The notes under the pieces were generated by a model, which was given only the letters and a program-made list of their open reading frames with translations, searched no databases and was not told the DNA's origin. Shown in pieces: positions 31,556 to 41,875 of a DNA stretch of 64,000 nt. This DNA is from Acytostelium subglobosum LB1 (taxonomy: Eukaryota; Evosea; Eumycetozoa; Acytosteliales; Acytosteliaceae): NCBI RefSeq assembly GCF_000787575.1, contig NW_012236525.1:1131686-1195685 (forward strand), given 5' to 3'. The stretch's first letter is position 1. Every line of letters begins with the position of its first letter. A program made the translations under genes and the position numbers.

Positions 31556-34500
31556 ATGTCCAATAGAATATATAATGCGTTGCCAACAACAATGACAACG
31601 ATGATAATGATCAATGTTGTCATTATGATAATGTTGATGTTGGCTCAACCATCAAGTTGTGTAGGCAACACCAACAAAGCTCTGTTTGAAGAGAGGTCTG
31701 CAATGAACCAACAACATCAAGACATAGAGAACTATGATGACTCTATCTCATGTATGTATGACTCATTCATTCATCCATTCAATCAATCAATCAATTACTC
31801 AATCAATTAATTCATTACAGTGAACAACAATAATAATAACAGGGACGACCCAACAGACTTGCAAGGATGGCTGGACGCACAAAGTGTAGCCAAGTATCTT
31901 GGTCTACCATTGACAAAGCGAGTACATCTGCGCATACCAATCAACTTTATCTTTGTTGGTTTCAATGGTGATGGTAACAAGGCATTCTCACTTGAGGATC
32001 ATCACTTGGTGGAATGGTTCCAACACATCGAACACTCACTACCAAACGTCATCGTGCCTCTTGGCGAGGACCTAGTCACCTCAGACATCAACGAGACTCC
32101 CGCCACTCACATCGAATACTCGTACGTCCTGTCCCCATCCCGTCAGTCTGAGATTGAATGATCGATCACTAACTAACGCTCTCCACGCACATGTACACAG
32201 CTTTGACATTCAAGTATCAAAGGTTGATGCGTTGGTAACAACATTGATAGAAGACGCGATATATTGGCATCTTAGGAATGAGGACCCATCGTATTATGAC
32301 ACGAATGCAACATCTTCGCCACAGAGCAAGGATACACAACAGCGATTCTACACCAACCCATACTTGGTATCATCATTGCTCTCATCACTCAGTAGCCATC
32401 TCAATCTGAACACCAACAGTTACAGCATCTATGTGCTCAACCCCAACCATCCACTGCGCTCCAACAGTAACGGCAACGACAGCAACAGCGCCAGCGATGA
32501 GCCCATCGTCTATGGCTACCGAACGGGCCTGTCCAACGGCGAGCTGCGCGTACTGAACGCCAACCCCGCACTGGTCTTCAACAACGAATGGAAAATAGAG
32601 TCAGACTACGACTTTGTCGAGATGTTCAAGCCGGCGCGCGGCCACATTGAGCCGGGCGAGGTGCAGCAGAGCACTCTGCACATCAACGACAACCTCAAGC
32701 TCAGGGACCTGTCCAAGCTGTCGCATGAGTGGGCGCGCTCCATGTCGCAGGAGTTTGCCAAGTATCGCAACCAGAGTGCGACGGGCGGACCCGCCACCGA
32801 GACCTGCTTCTACGGCTCGCCCGACGGCACCGAGGACCGGTGGATCTGCACAGCGCCACAGCTGGTGCAGCACGATGAGGAGGGCATGTCGACAATCAAG
32901 CACGCACAGAACCTCTACGACAATGGCAATTGGTTCGAGAAGTTCTACATCCAGTCGGCGCACAATCACTGGGTGCAGGAGAACTGTCTCGTCGACAGTT
33001 GGATATCACACAAGCGCTTCGCCTTTGTGGACTTGACCGCAGGCCCATTCTCCTGGGGTCCGACCATTGGTGGCAATGGATTGAAGAGTAGACTGACACT
33101 ACCCAAGGTGCCAGACTCACTACAAGACAAGATCACATCAATAAGGCAGTTGGTCCAGAATGACAAGCAACGTCTGGAGAAACTACAACAAGAGCTAACA
33201 ATCACACAGACACTCTACAAGAACACATGTTCCTCAACACAAGTTGTTGATGAGAATTGTCAGAGTATGTATCCAATCAACCACACACTGGAACTATCCC
33301 ATCACTCACTCATTTCAATCAATCAATTAATCTTTAGATTTGAAGAGAAATATTGCCAAGCTTGAATCTATACTGATGGACACTGTTTCATGGGAACCAT
33401 TCTTCAACAATGATGACTCGCCAATGCATAACATTGATCTGTTGCTTGGTAACTTGGTATGTGTGCGGATACAATCCTGTCGGGCCGACACAAACCCATC
33501 TAACATACCATGCCACGACACGTCTAGATTGAGAGTGTAGAGGAGATAGAGATGAATGATTTCAAGGCACACCTGGGAGCGGTATTGTCAGACAGTCTCA
33601 GACATCTTGTGGCTCAGCCACAACCACTGTTCAAGAGTGACTACTACAGCAGAGTGAACTTCCACGTGATCATCATATCCGATCACAAACAATACAATCC
33701 AAGGGATCACTCAATGTTCAACTATGAGCTGTTCAAACATCAACTTGACAAGCTCAAGTCACCCGGTCAAGAGTTCACATACAACATCAAGATGTAAGTA
33801 TTATCTGGATCCAGAAATCATGTCCAACAGGACACTAACTCAATCAATCAATCAATCATAGGATCCCAATGCTTGATGATCCTACACTATCATTGGCTTA
33901 TCACACGTCATTGAAGACTATCCTCCAGCCAACAGTCAATAAGGATGGTGCATTTGAAACAAAGCTCAACTATTACATCGACTCGAAGGAGATCAAGTAT
34001 CAATTGACAAGGCTCAACCCCGACCAGCACAGTGATGACATGCAACAGGTGATGAAGTCCAAGCACATACCAATATTCATATTCTCGCTGGGTGGCGACA
34101 ATGCCGTGTTTATCGATCGTGACAAGCGTGCCAAGGCACTGGACAACATGGTGATTGCCGTGCAGACCAATGTGATGTACAACTCATCGTTCACGTGCAA
34201 TGACCAACCGGTGACATTGAATCTCAGCAATCCAATGTCTCCCCTGTTGGCTGCCACCGCACTCAGTCTAGGCGGACTGGTGCCCAATCACGTATCTTAC
34301 AGCGAGGCCACGATGAAGGCCACTCAGAACTGGCAGTGGTCGGTCGGTGACTCACCCACCGCTAGCACATTCACTTTCCCATTCTCATACTTCTCCGAGT
34401 TCCAACGCGATGCCATCCATCGCAACTATGTAGTTACTGCATTGGAGAAGTCCATAACGATGGCCAATGAAGCCAATCAACTACTTGCCAATCACAAAAC

Positions 34501-34914
34501 AAGTAAGTGTCCAAACCCCAACCCTTGCCCACGCCCTAACCCTCACCTACACTCCACGCATGCATAGACCTTCAGAACTATGGATCACTTGAGAAGATAC
34601 CAATGCTGAGAGGAGTCACTAGACAGTACAAGATGTTGCAGGACCAATGGAGACTGACAGCCGAGTATATTGCCAAGTTGGACTTTGGCAAGGCAATATC
34701 GACGGCACTACATTCTGAACGCACTGCCATCCAGTATCTGTTGGAGATCAAGAGTCTTTCAGAAGGCATCACTGTTGCTGATTGCAATGTGACGGCCGAA
34801 GGTTACAAAATTCGAACGTACGCCATCATCACTATATGTTTGACGATCAATGTCTTGATGTTGTTGGCATACTTTTTGATCTCAAAGACAAAGTCCAAAC
34901 TAAAGATAAATTGA
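31556..34914 (+). CDS. Large luminal membrane protein with signal peptide and C-terminal TM (977 aa)
   Basis: Exons 31556-31751, 31821-32121, 32201-33264, 33338-33456, 33528-33793, 33862-34502 and 34568-34914. It starts with a hydrophobic leader (MIMINVVIMIMLMLA) and ends with one membrane segment (IITICLTINVLMLLAYFL) and a short basic tail. The luminal part has an N-terminal alpha/beta piece (HLRIPINFIFVGFNGDGN), a middle piece with WISHKRFAFVDLTAGPFSWGP, a coiled-coil (KQRLEKLQQELTITQTL) and a C-terminal piece (PIFIFSLGGDNAVFIDRDKRAKALDNMVIAVQ). I recall plant transmembrane proteins of similar size and layout but cannot name the family firmly. Conserved blocks and clean splicing show it is a real gene; a secretory-pathway role is inference. 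Intron 3 has a TGGAACTATCCCA palindrome. Confidence 0.8.
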
Positions 34915-35008
34915 TTGATTAATTAGTCGATTGTGTTGTAATGACTTGTCTTTATTTTGATGTGTTTGGTTGGTATTATGGTATGATGGCCCTTGTGATA
35001 CTTGGTAA

Positions 35009-36568
35009 TTATATAGATAGTGATGACGATGAAAATGGTATCACACCATGGACAGCAGGAACTGGAGTAGACATTCTATCTTCAGTAATCATTAGTGGCT
35101 TTGCGAGAGTACCAAGCACATATATTGAAGTGGACTGAACTCCAGAGAAACCGAGTTTCTGTAGGTAGTTCAACACTGTTGGGATGCACTTGATTCCATC
35201 TGGTTCGTAGTGTCCAGAGGCGTCAGAGAGGCTGAACATTATCGTATTGAGATTTACGTCTGATGACAACTCAAATGAGCCAGCGCATAGAACCTCAGAT
35301 CCCTTACCCAGCTGGCTATGTGCAATGTAGGTCTTGCCTGGGCCTTTCACCATAGGAAGCATCTTGTAGATAATTGACTGATCGGGAGTATAAACAAATG
35401 AGTAGGAGAAACCTGGATCAGTGTTTGGAAGGATTTCAAATTCTTTGGTCATGAGTTGAAGGCCAACCAACTTCCCATTGTAGGTACCTTTGAGAAGGCC
35501 AACTTCTGGAATTGTTTCGGGATTGTAGGACCTGAGGTAGTACTTATCTACCATCCATTGAAAGGTTGACACTGAGTAGGTACGGAGTTGGTTGTCAAGG
35601 GGGGGGCATGGCGTCAGATCCATTAGTATTATTGAAGGTCCATTGTTGGTCTTTGCTCATAAGGTCCAGAGTCTTGAGTCTGACTAAGCCCTCGATGGCA
35701 TTCATGTTGGTGATAGCTCTGTTTTTGGAATCAACAATGAAGTATGTATTATCCATTCCATCCTTGGCAACAATCCTCCATCTTTGGCCAGTTTGAAATC
35801 ATTCCTCTTGGTAGTGAAGACAAGGTCATTGGTACTTAGGGAAGAGAACACCTGGCCAGAATAAAGATTGTAGATGAAGAAGTTCTGATTTCCTTGATAG
35901 TAGACTGGCTCCAATCGGAACATAGTTTGGGGAATGCTGTTGATATGTTAGTTTTGGGATTTGGATAAGTGAGTTACTTACCTAAAATGGTTATATGTTT
36001 GAACAACGTCATTAGCTGTATTTAGGCTCAACCGTGGATAGTTGGCACTGAGGAACTGGAAGTAGTTTTTATGGGACTCAACCACCTCTACTAACTTCCA
36101 TTGTTCATAGAGGTTGCTTGGATCCAAGGCACGACGAGTTGCCCATTGGCTTCCACAGTCCAGAACATCGTTAGTGGCAACCTGTTGTATCCAGTAACAT
36201 CCTGGTGAGTCGGTTACTGGAAGTAAACGCCATTGTTGGTAAAGATTGGTAGGGTTAAAAGATCCTCGGGCTTTAACTCCTTGGCTGTCCGCATCCAACC
36301 AGTGGCCATCTTGACGGTGAAGCACATTGTATGTATTGTCAGAGTTTGGCACAGGGAGAAATCTCCATTGTTGATAAGAGTTGTTGTCTAGTCTGGAATT
36401 TCGATTACAGAGATCATCCTCCAAACCGCCACAGTCAAGAACTTGGCCAGATGCTACTTGGTAAATATAATAATAAGAATCACTTATAATATGATTTGAT
36501 AAGTTTACCGGTTCCATAATTAATATCTCTATTAAATCATTAGTACGTAGTTGGAATAATAATAACAT
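35009..36568 (-). CDS. Ricin-B-type (QxW) lectin-repeat protein, cup-like, frame interrupted twice
   Basis: Exons 35982-36568 and 35009-35936 on the minus strand, with an alternative start at 36517 (MEPVNLSN). Exon 1 has several carbohydrate-binding beta-trefoil units with QQW signatures (SYQQWRFLPV, LYQQWRLLPV, LYEQWKLVEV). Exon 2 continues with a further unit (VAKDGMDNTYFIVDS, DQQWTFNN) and a C-terminal domain (LRTYSVSTFQWMVDKYYLRSY, ASGHYEPDGIKCIPTVLNYLQ). The plan resembles the Dictyostelium calcium-up-regulated (cup) family: N-terminal lectin units plus a conserved C-terminal domain. In exon 2 the coding signal changes frame twice, once near 35800 and once at an eight-C run near 35609. 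Homopolymer error is likely for the second; a decaying gene is also possible. Confidence 0.7.
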
Positions 36569-36773
36569 TCATACGAGTTGAAATATTTATAGAGTGAGTA
36601 TTGTTTCTACAAACCTAGGTTTGTTCCCTCTACTCGGAACCAACATACTCCCTCAACTCTGTATCCGAAGTGAGGGAAATCCACAACGATGACTAACTCA
36701 ACACTACTGATCTTCACACACAGCCAAGATAAATCTTAAATGGTAGAATGAAATAAATCAATATTAATAAAAC

Positions 36774-37388
36774 ATGACACAGAGAATTACCAACTGTTTA
36801 CTTTTGTTGGCATCAGTGTTGACATGGAGGAACTATATCATCAGCTACAATGAGAAGTTCAGAGAATACCTCACCTATGTGCCACCATCATCCCTGCTCG
36901 ACTACTTGCTAGACAGTGACTCACTTCCAGAGCGAGCAACATTCAGTGATGTGCTTGGACTCTGTCTACAATACCTAGAACGTGTGATAGCCATTGGCCT
37001 GGCATTCTATTGTCTACTCTTCTGTTATCGCTTGAGCATCAAGATCTCCAACTCTCTGACAATCGGTTGGCCTGTCAACGCTTCCAACAAAAGAATGCTA
37101 GCACCACTTCTGACACACCGAATCAACATATCTTATCAGAGGAGGCAACTGCGAGTCGCTCATCTGCTCATTGCTGGATGTCAACTGATCTACTGTCTCA
37201 CCGTCCTACATACTGATGGTGGTATCTTCTGTGGCATACCACCTCATCATCCAATGTTCATCTATCACTGTTACCAAGGATCAGAGTACTTCTTCCTCAA
37301 TACATTCCCCTTCCAACTGCTCGTTCTCAACGAGCTATTCCTCTACTCCAACCGCCGAGACAACAACAGTCATATACATACTGATTAA
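36774..37388 (+). CDS. Hypothetical membrane protein, 204 aa
   Basis: Single exon from ATG 36774. A signal-like N-terminus (NCLLLLASVLTW) is followed by membrane segments around YLERVIAIGLAFYCLLFCY and RVAHLLIAGCQLIYCLTVL, and a hydrophobic stretch near the C-terminus (FFLNTFPFQLLVLNELFLY). Paired Cys and His residues (GIFCGIPPHHPMFIYHCYQ) lie between them. No family recognised. The preceding spacer is 205 bp and AT-rich. Confidence 0.6.
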   Translation: MTQRITNCLLLLASVLTWRNYIISYNEKFREYLTYVPPSSLLDYLLDSDSLPERATFSDVLGLCLQYLERVIAIGLAFYCLLFCYRLSIKISNSLTIGWPVNASNKRMLAPLLTHRINISYQRRQLRVAHLLIAGCQLIYCLTVLHTDGGIFCGIPPHHPMFIYHCYQGSEYFFLNTFPFQLLVLNELFLYSNRRDNNSHIHTD

Positions 37389-37770
37389 ATGACCTCTATG
37401 TCACATCGCTCCAACAGTTGCCATGACTTAGGTCTACTATTGTCAACTGTCAGAGTAATAAACTGAACATCCTTCTGATACTATTAACCAGCAAGCCAGG
37501 TTAGCAAACTACCCTATCACTCAATAGATCAATCATTAATCATCTTTGTATTGATCACGTACCAAATGAGTGAGTGGATGTTCCCAAGTGATAAAGGACC
37601 AAGTGCATTGATGGATTTGTAATGCTCATCTAACCTAAGATGAAATATCTGGTTCTTAACCCTGGGTTTCTAGGTCCCTTTGGAAAGGAAAGTTTTTTCC
37701 ATTTTGTCAAAAAAGATAAAACTAAACAAAGTAATATATATATATATACAGAGAAGAGAAGAACAACAAT
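37389..37770. other. Intergenic spacer
   Basis: The spacer contains CAATCA-type runs, A/T runs and a TA repeat just before the SIS gene. An open stretch on the minus strand (37630-37926) overlaps the SIS gene start and lacks coding character. Confidence 0.5.
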
Positions 37771-39095
37771 ATGACTACCACTACCACTCAATTGAATGAG
37801 TTTATCAAGCTTCAAACACCTAGGTTGCCAAAAAGGGATGCTCATCCTTATCATATGTTTGATATGATCAATCATACACCGGCTGCCTTGGAGAGGATAT
37901 TGAGCCAAGAACAATCCGTGATTCAATCAGTGTCTGCTGTAATCGCCTCATCACGTATCAACAAAGTGTTGTTGGTTGGAATTGGAACGTCTTGGCACGC
38001 TGCCCTCAATGCAGACTATTACTTCAAGACTGTGGCTGGACTACCCCATGTCGAGGCCTGGCACAGCATGGACTTTGTTCAAAGGAGTCCACCCGTTGAC
38101 GACAAAACTGCTGTCATCATCTTCTCGCACAGAGGTGTAAAGACATTCTCCTTCGAGGCTTGTGTTGTAAGTGTTCTCCTGGCCACACCTGGAACCATCC
38201 AATCACTCACTCACTTGCTCAATCAATCAATCCATCTATCCATTGTGTGAACAGAGAAGCAAGAATAGTGGATGTTATACAGTGTTGCTGACATCTTTGG
38301 ACTCACCAATCAATGAGAGTCTGGGCTTGGATGCTATAATCAGGACATCAAAGGGCGAGCAGTCATCCGCATTCACGGTCAGCCACACAAGCTCTACATT
38401 CGTGGCTTTGATGCTATCCGTGTACATTGGATTGGGTCGCAAGGTTGACCAGGCAGCAGGACTCGAGCAACACTTGAATAAGATACCAAATCTACTTCAA
38501 TCGATCATCAACCATGATCATCAAATGTACAAATCATGGGCGGCACGTGTAAAGGACCTTCGCTACCTTCCCTTTGTAGCCTACCTCGGCAATGTGTCCA
38601 ACACCTATGAGGTCGGACTCAAGATCAACGAAGCCGTCTACATGTACGCTCAAGGCTTCAATGTTGAACAGTTCATCCATGGTCCATTCGTCGCGGTCGA
38701 TGAAAACACAGGTCTAACAGCCATCATCTCCAAGGAGGATGGTAAAGAGAGGACACTCCAACTATTGAGTATGTATGACCATCTTGGTCCATCCATCAAT
38801 CATCACAATCCCGCACTAAACCAATGTTATTCATGTAGAGGCGGCCAAGCATGTTGGTGTCAAAGTGTCATTGATCACATCAGACTGTGATTATACATCA
38901 GCTGAAGTTGTTGGAAAGGATTGCATCATTAGTTTGCCAGATGTACCTGAGCCAATCAGTGTCCTCACCAATCTGGTGGCACTTCAACTGCTCACATACT
39001 ACCTGGCCATGGAGAGAAAGACCGACCCCGACATGTTCAGAAGGGATCTTCCCCTTCACTCTGATGCTTTTGTAGTCTCTGGCCTCAATCTCTAG
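37771..39095 (+). CDS. SIS-domain sugar isomerase-like protein (GlmS C-terminal type, no glutaminase domain)
   Basis: Exons 37771-38166, 38255-38768 and 38839-39095, 388 residues. Two SIS domains: the first with KVLLVGIGTSWHAALNADYYF and VIIFSHRGVKTFSFEAC, the second with YLGNVSNTYEVGLKINEA and EQFIHGPFVAV. The end (VPEPISVLTNLVALQLLTYYLA, then DPDMFRRDLP) matches the C-terminal part of glutamine-fructose-6-phosphate aminotransferase. The glutaminase half is absent, so the protein is more like GlmS-related deaminases/isomerases of the AgaS or FrlB type. The usual SxSG phosphate loop reads SHRG. Substrate is probably an amino-sugar phosphate; uncertain. Confidence 0.82.
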
Positions 39096-39233
39096 AAAAA
39101 GTAGTATGATTGATTGATTGATTGGTCTTTATATCTATCTCTAAATAAAGATCACTTATATACACATGACATCATTAGAGTAATGAGATGTCATGGTTGA
39201 AACAATGATGGATGTTCCCATCCATCCATCCAC

Positions 39234-39841
39234 CTAACTCTGAGACTGGGCTACTCCATCCAAGCGTTGTACTTGATCACGTAGATAGTTCATGGAGGTG
39301 TCATTCTGTGGAACATTGATCTTGTCCTTCTTGCCAACGACGAAGCGAAGGGTTGGGTACTTGTCGCCAGTGCCATTGTGATTGTCCATCTTCTTGGATG
39401 CCTTGTGGCAGAGAACTGTGAACAGTATTTGGAGATGGGGAAACTGGTTGGACATTGATTTCATCTGCTCCAGATAATCCTTCTGGTCGGTGGAGCTCAT
39501 CGCTTCATCCACAATGAATAGGAGCAGTCCTTCAGAGTCGTGTGTCGGCTCGCCACTTATCACCTTCTTACCAAGACAATTGTTCAAACTCTTGGCAAAG
39601 CCCGATGACTTGATATCTGGATGTAGACTGTTGTAACAGTAGATGTCGTACAATTGATGTTGATGTTGTTTCTTTGGTGGATTGGTACGAATCACTGATG
39701 ACAATAATACTGTATGATCTGATTTATAGTCCTACAATAATGTCAGTGTTAATCAATCAAATAAAGTACTATCATTCAATCTATCAATCAATATATTACA
39801 TGTTTATGTTCCAAATTGGATGAGTCATCACCAGAGTATAC

Positions 39842-39872
<31 letters not shown>

Positions 39873-40021
39873 GAACTCCTACTGCTGCTTGATTTACTCT
39901 TGACATCTTGTTTGGAACCACCAACAAACAATACATGTATTAGTTTAATAACAAAGTAGATATAAAGTACTACACATAAGTATGTAATGTTGAGTACTGC
40001 TTTGAATCCTCTAACTATCAT
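39234..40021 (-). CDS. Hypothetical single-pass membrane protein with poly-Gln linker
   Basis: Exons 39800-40021 and 39234-39731 on the minus strand, 239 residues. One N-terminal membrane helix (VLNITYLCVVLYIYFVIKLIHVLF) is followed by a Lys/Ser linker and a run of ten Gln, and then a cytosolic-looking domain (YDIYCYNSLHPDIKSSGFAK, EGLLLFIVDEAMSS, HLQILFTVLCHKAS, PTLRFVVGKKDKINVP). The domain has an alternating strand-helix pattern but I do not recognise it. Splice ends are GT..AG and frame is kept. Confidence 0.62.
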
Positions 40022-40611
40022 TGTATAATATATTGTATATGTTCCTAATCTATCACTCTATAGGTAAATGAATAGGTCAATGCATTAGAATGAATGAATT
40101 AATGAATGAATGAATGTGTTTGGTGAACCACCAACACTACCCAAGCCACCTACTGACCACACGATTCCTACTTACCTCATTAGTTCATTTATTACTTCTG
40201 AAAACCTACCTCTATTGATTTTGGAACAACAACATCAACCTTTTATCCATCTACTTGATTGACCAACCAAAAAGTAATTCATATTCCTTTTCCTCTTGAT
40301 TGTTTTATCCTTTTTCGGAAAGGAGTTTAATCTTGGAAGTTCATCTTGAGCTAATCAAACAACCACAATGATACCAACACACCCCCTCAAATACCACACC
40401 ATTCTGTTTCTTAACAACAACAGCAAGACCATTCATTACCCAACCACCGATCAATCATTTATTCACTTCAACAACACTGAGTTTACATCATTCAATTTAG
40501 TAAAGATCGTTAAACTCAGCTGAGTTATATATATATAAATAGAACTTGTTGTATATGTACATTGTAGATAGATATATAGATATATAGATATAGTAAGATA
40601 GATAGATAGAT
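40022..40611. other. Divergent spacer, AT-rich
   Basis: This 590-bp spacer lies between the poly-Q membrane gene and SGF29. It has GAAT repeats near 40090-40110 and a GATA repeat (AGATAGATAGATA) just before the SGF29 ATG. No gene seen. Confidence 0.5.
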
Positions 40612-41798
40612 ATGACAGATGTACAGTTAGTTAGTGTATTCCAAAAGTTGAGAAAGATCGTTGAGGAGACTCAGGTCTACTGTAAACGTGTAGACTTCTT
40701 GAAAGAGAATGGTTTACCAATTGCAAGCAATAACAATCTATTCGAAGAGGATGACGATTGTAAGTATCTCTCAATCACAATCATATCATATCAATCACTG
40801 ACTTACTTACTGACTCATACTCTCATACTCATACAGTGTTGTTCCCACTTGAGATTGGTAATGAGATGTATTTGAAAGCATTGACTGTATATCAACAACA
40901 TAAGACATTCATAGAAAATATAGAGAAGTATGTACAATACAACAATGACACTGATTGATTGGTTGATGTGATTGTGATCACTCACTAACAACAAATTACT
41001 TTAAATAGGTCAATCAACAAGTGTGTAGATAAGATTGGAAAGAATGAACGATCAAAGTCGATTGCCAATCATCTTTCAGCGACAACGAATTCATCTTCTT
41101 CGTCTAGTGATGAAGACACTGAGAAACAAGACAAGCGCACTACAAACAAACGAAAGACAATGAGCTCAAATAGCAGTGGCGGTGGCAGTCTGACCCAGAA
41201 GATAAAGCGTGTAAAGCAACCAACTGAGCCACCAAGCAATGGTGCCACTGCTGCCGCAGCTTCATCCACAACAACCACCACCACCTCCACCTCATCCACA
41301 ACAACCACCGAATCACCTATAACCGAAGCAAAAGAGGTATCACCGACCACCTCCCAGAAATCAACTCCAGCTGGTGCACCTGCTGCCCCAGCTCCGTCGG
41401 CGGCCACACCCGAATCCATCCCGATTGGCACACAGGTTGCGGCCAAGGACCGATCAAACAACTGGATCCTGGCCAAGGTGAACTCGTTCAACGCCAAGAC
41501 ACAAAAGTATGAGCTGATCGATGAGGATGAAGCAGAGTCCAAGAAGTTCACGGTCAGTCTAAAGGACATCATTCAGCTGCCGACTACCGCCGCCCTGGCC
41601 AACACATTCGCCACCAACACCAAGGTACTGGCGATGTTCCCCGACACGACCACATTCTATCCAGCTCTCGTGGTAGGCTCACAGAAGATCAAGAACAAGA
41701 CCACTCAGTACACTCTGCACTTTGACGATGACGCTGGAGAGAATGGACAAACACCAAACAGGAAGGTAGCTGCCCAATATGTAATACTAAAACAGTAA
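40612..41798 (+). CDS. sgf29: SGF29-like tandem-Tudor subunit of SAGA/ATAC
   Basis: Exons 40612-40759, 40837-40927 and 41009-41798, 342 residues. A helical N-terminus (LVSVFQKLRKIVEETQVYCKR) is followed by a Ser/Thr/Ala/Pro-rich linker and a C-terminal tandem Tudor domain (GTQVAAKDRSNNWILAKVNSF, YELIDEDEAESKKFTVSLKDII, TKVLAMFPDTTTFYPALVV, YTLHFDDDAG). SGF29 reads H3K4me3 with this domain and recruits the GCN5 acetyltransferase modules SAGA and ATAC. The acidic DEDEAE and the YPAL/FDDD segments are the expected histone-tail pocket parts. The linker is longer than in animals. It converges with the PRMT gene, 77 bp between stops. Confidence 0.85.
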
Positions 41799-41875
41799 CA
41801 ATACAGTAAACACGAATATACAATCATCGTCAAGGCGTGGACACATGGATGGATGGATCAAGTATATGTTATTGG

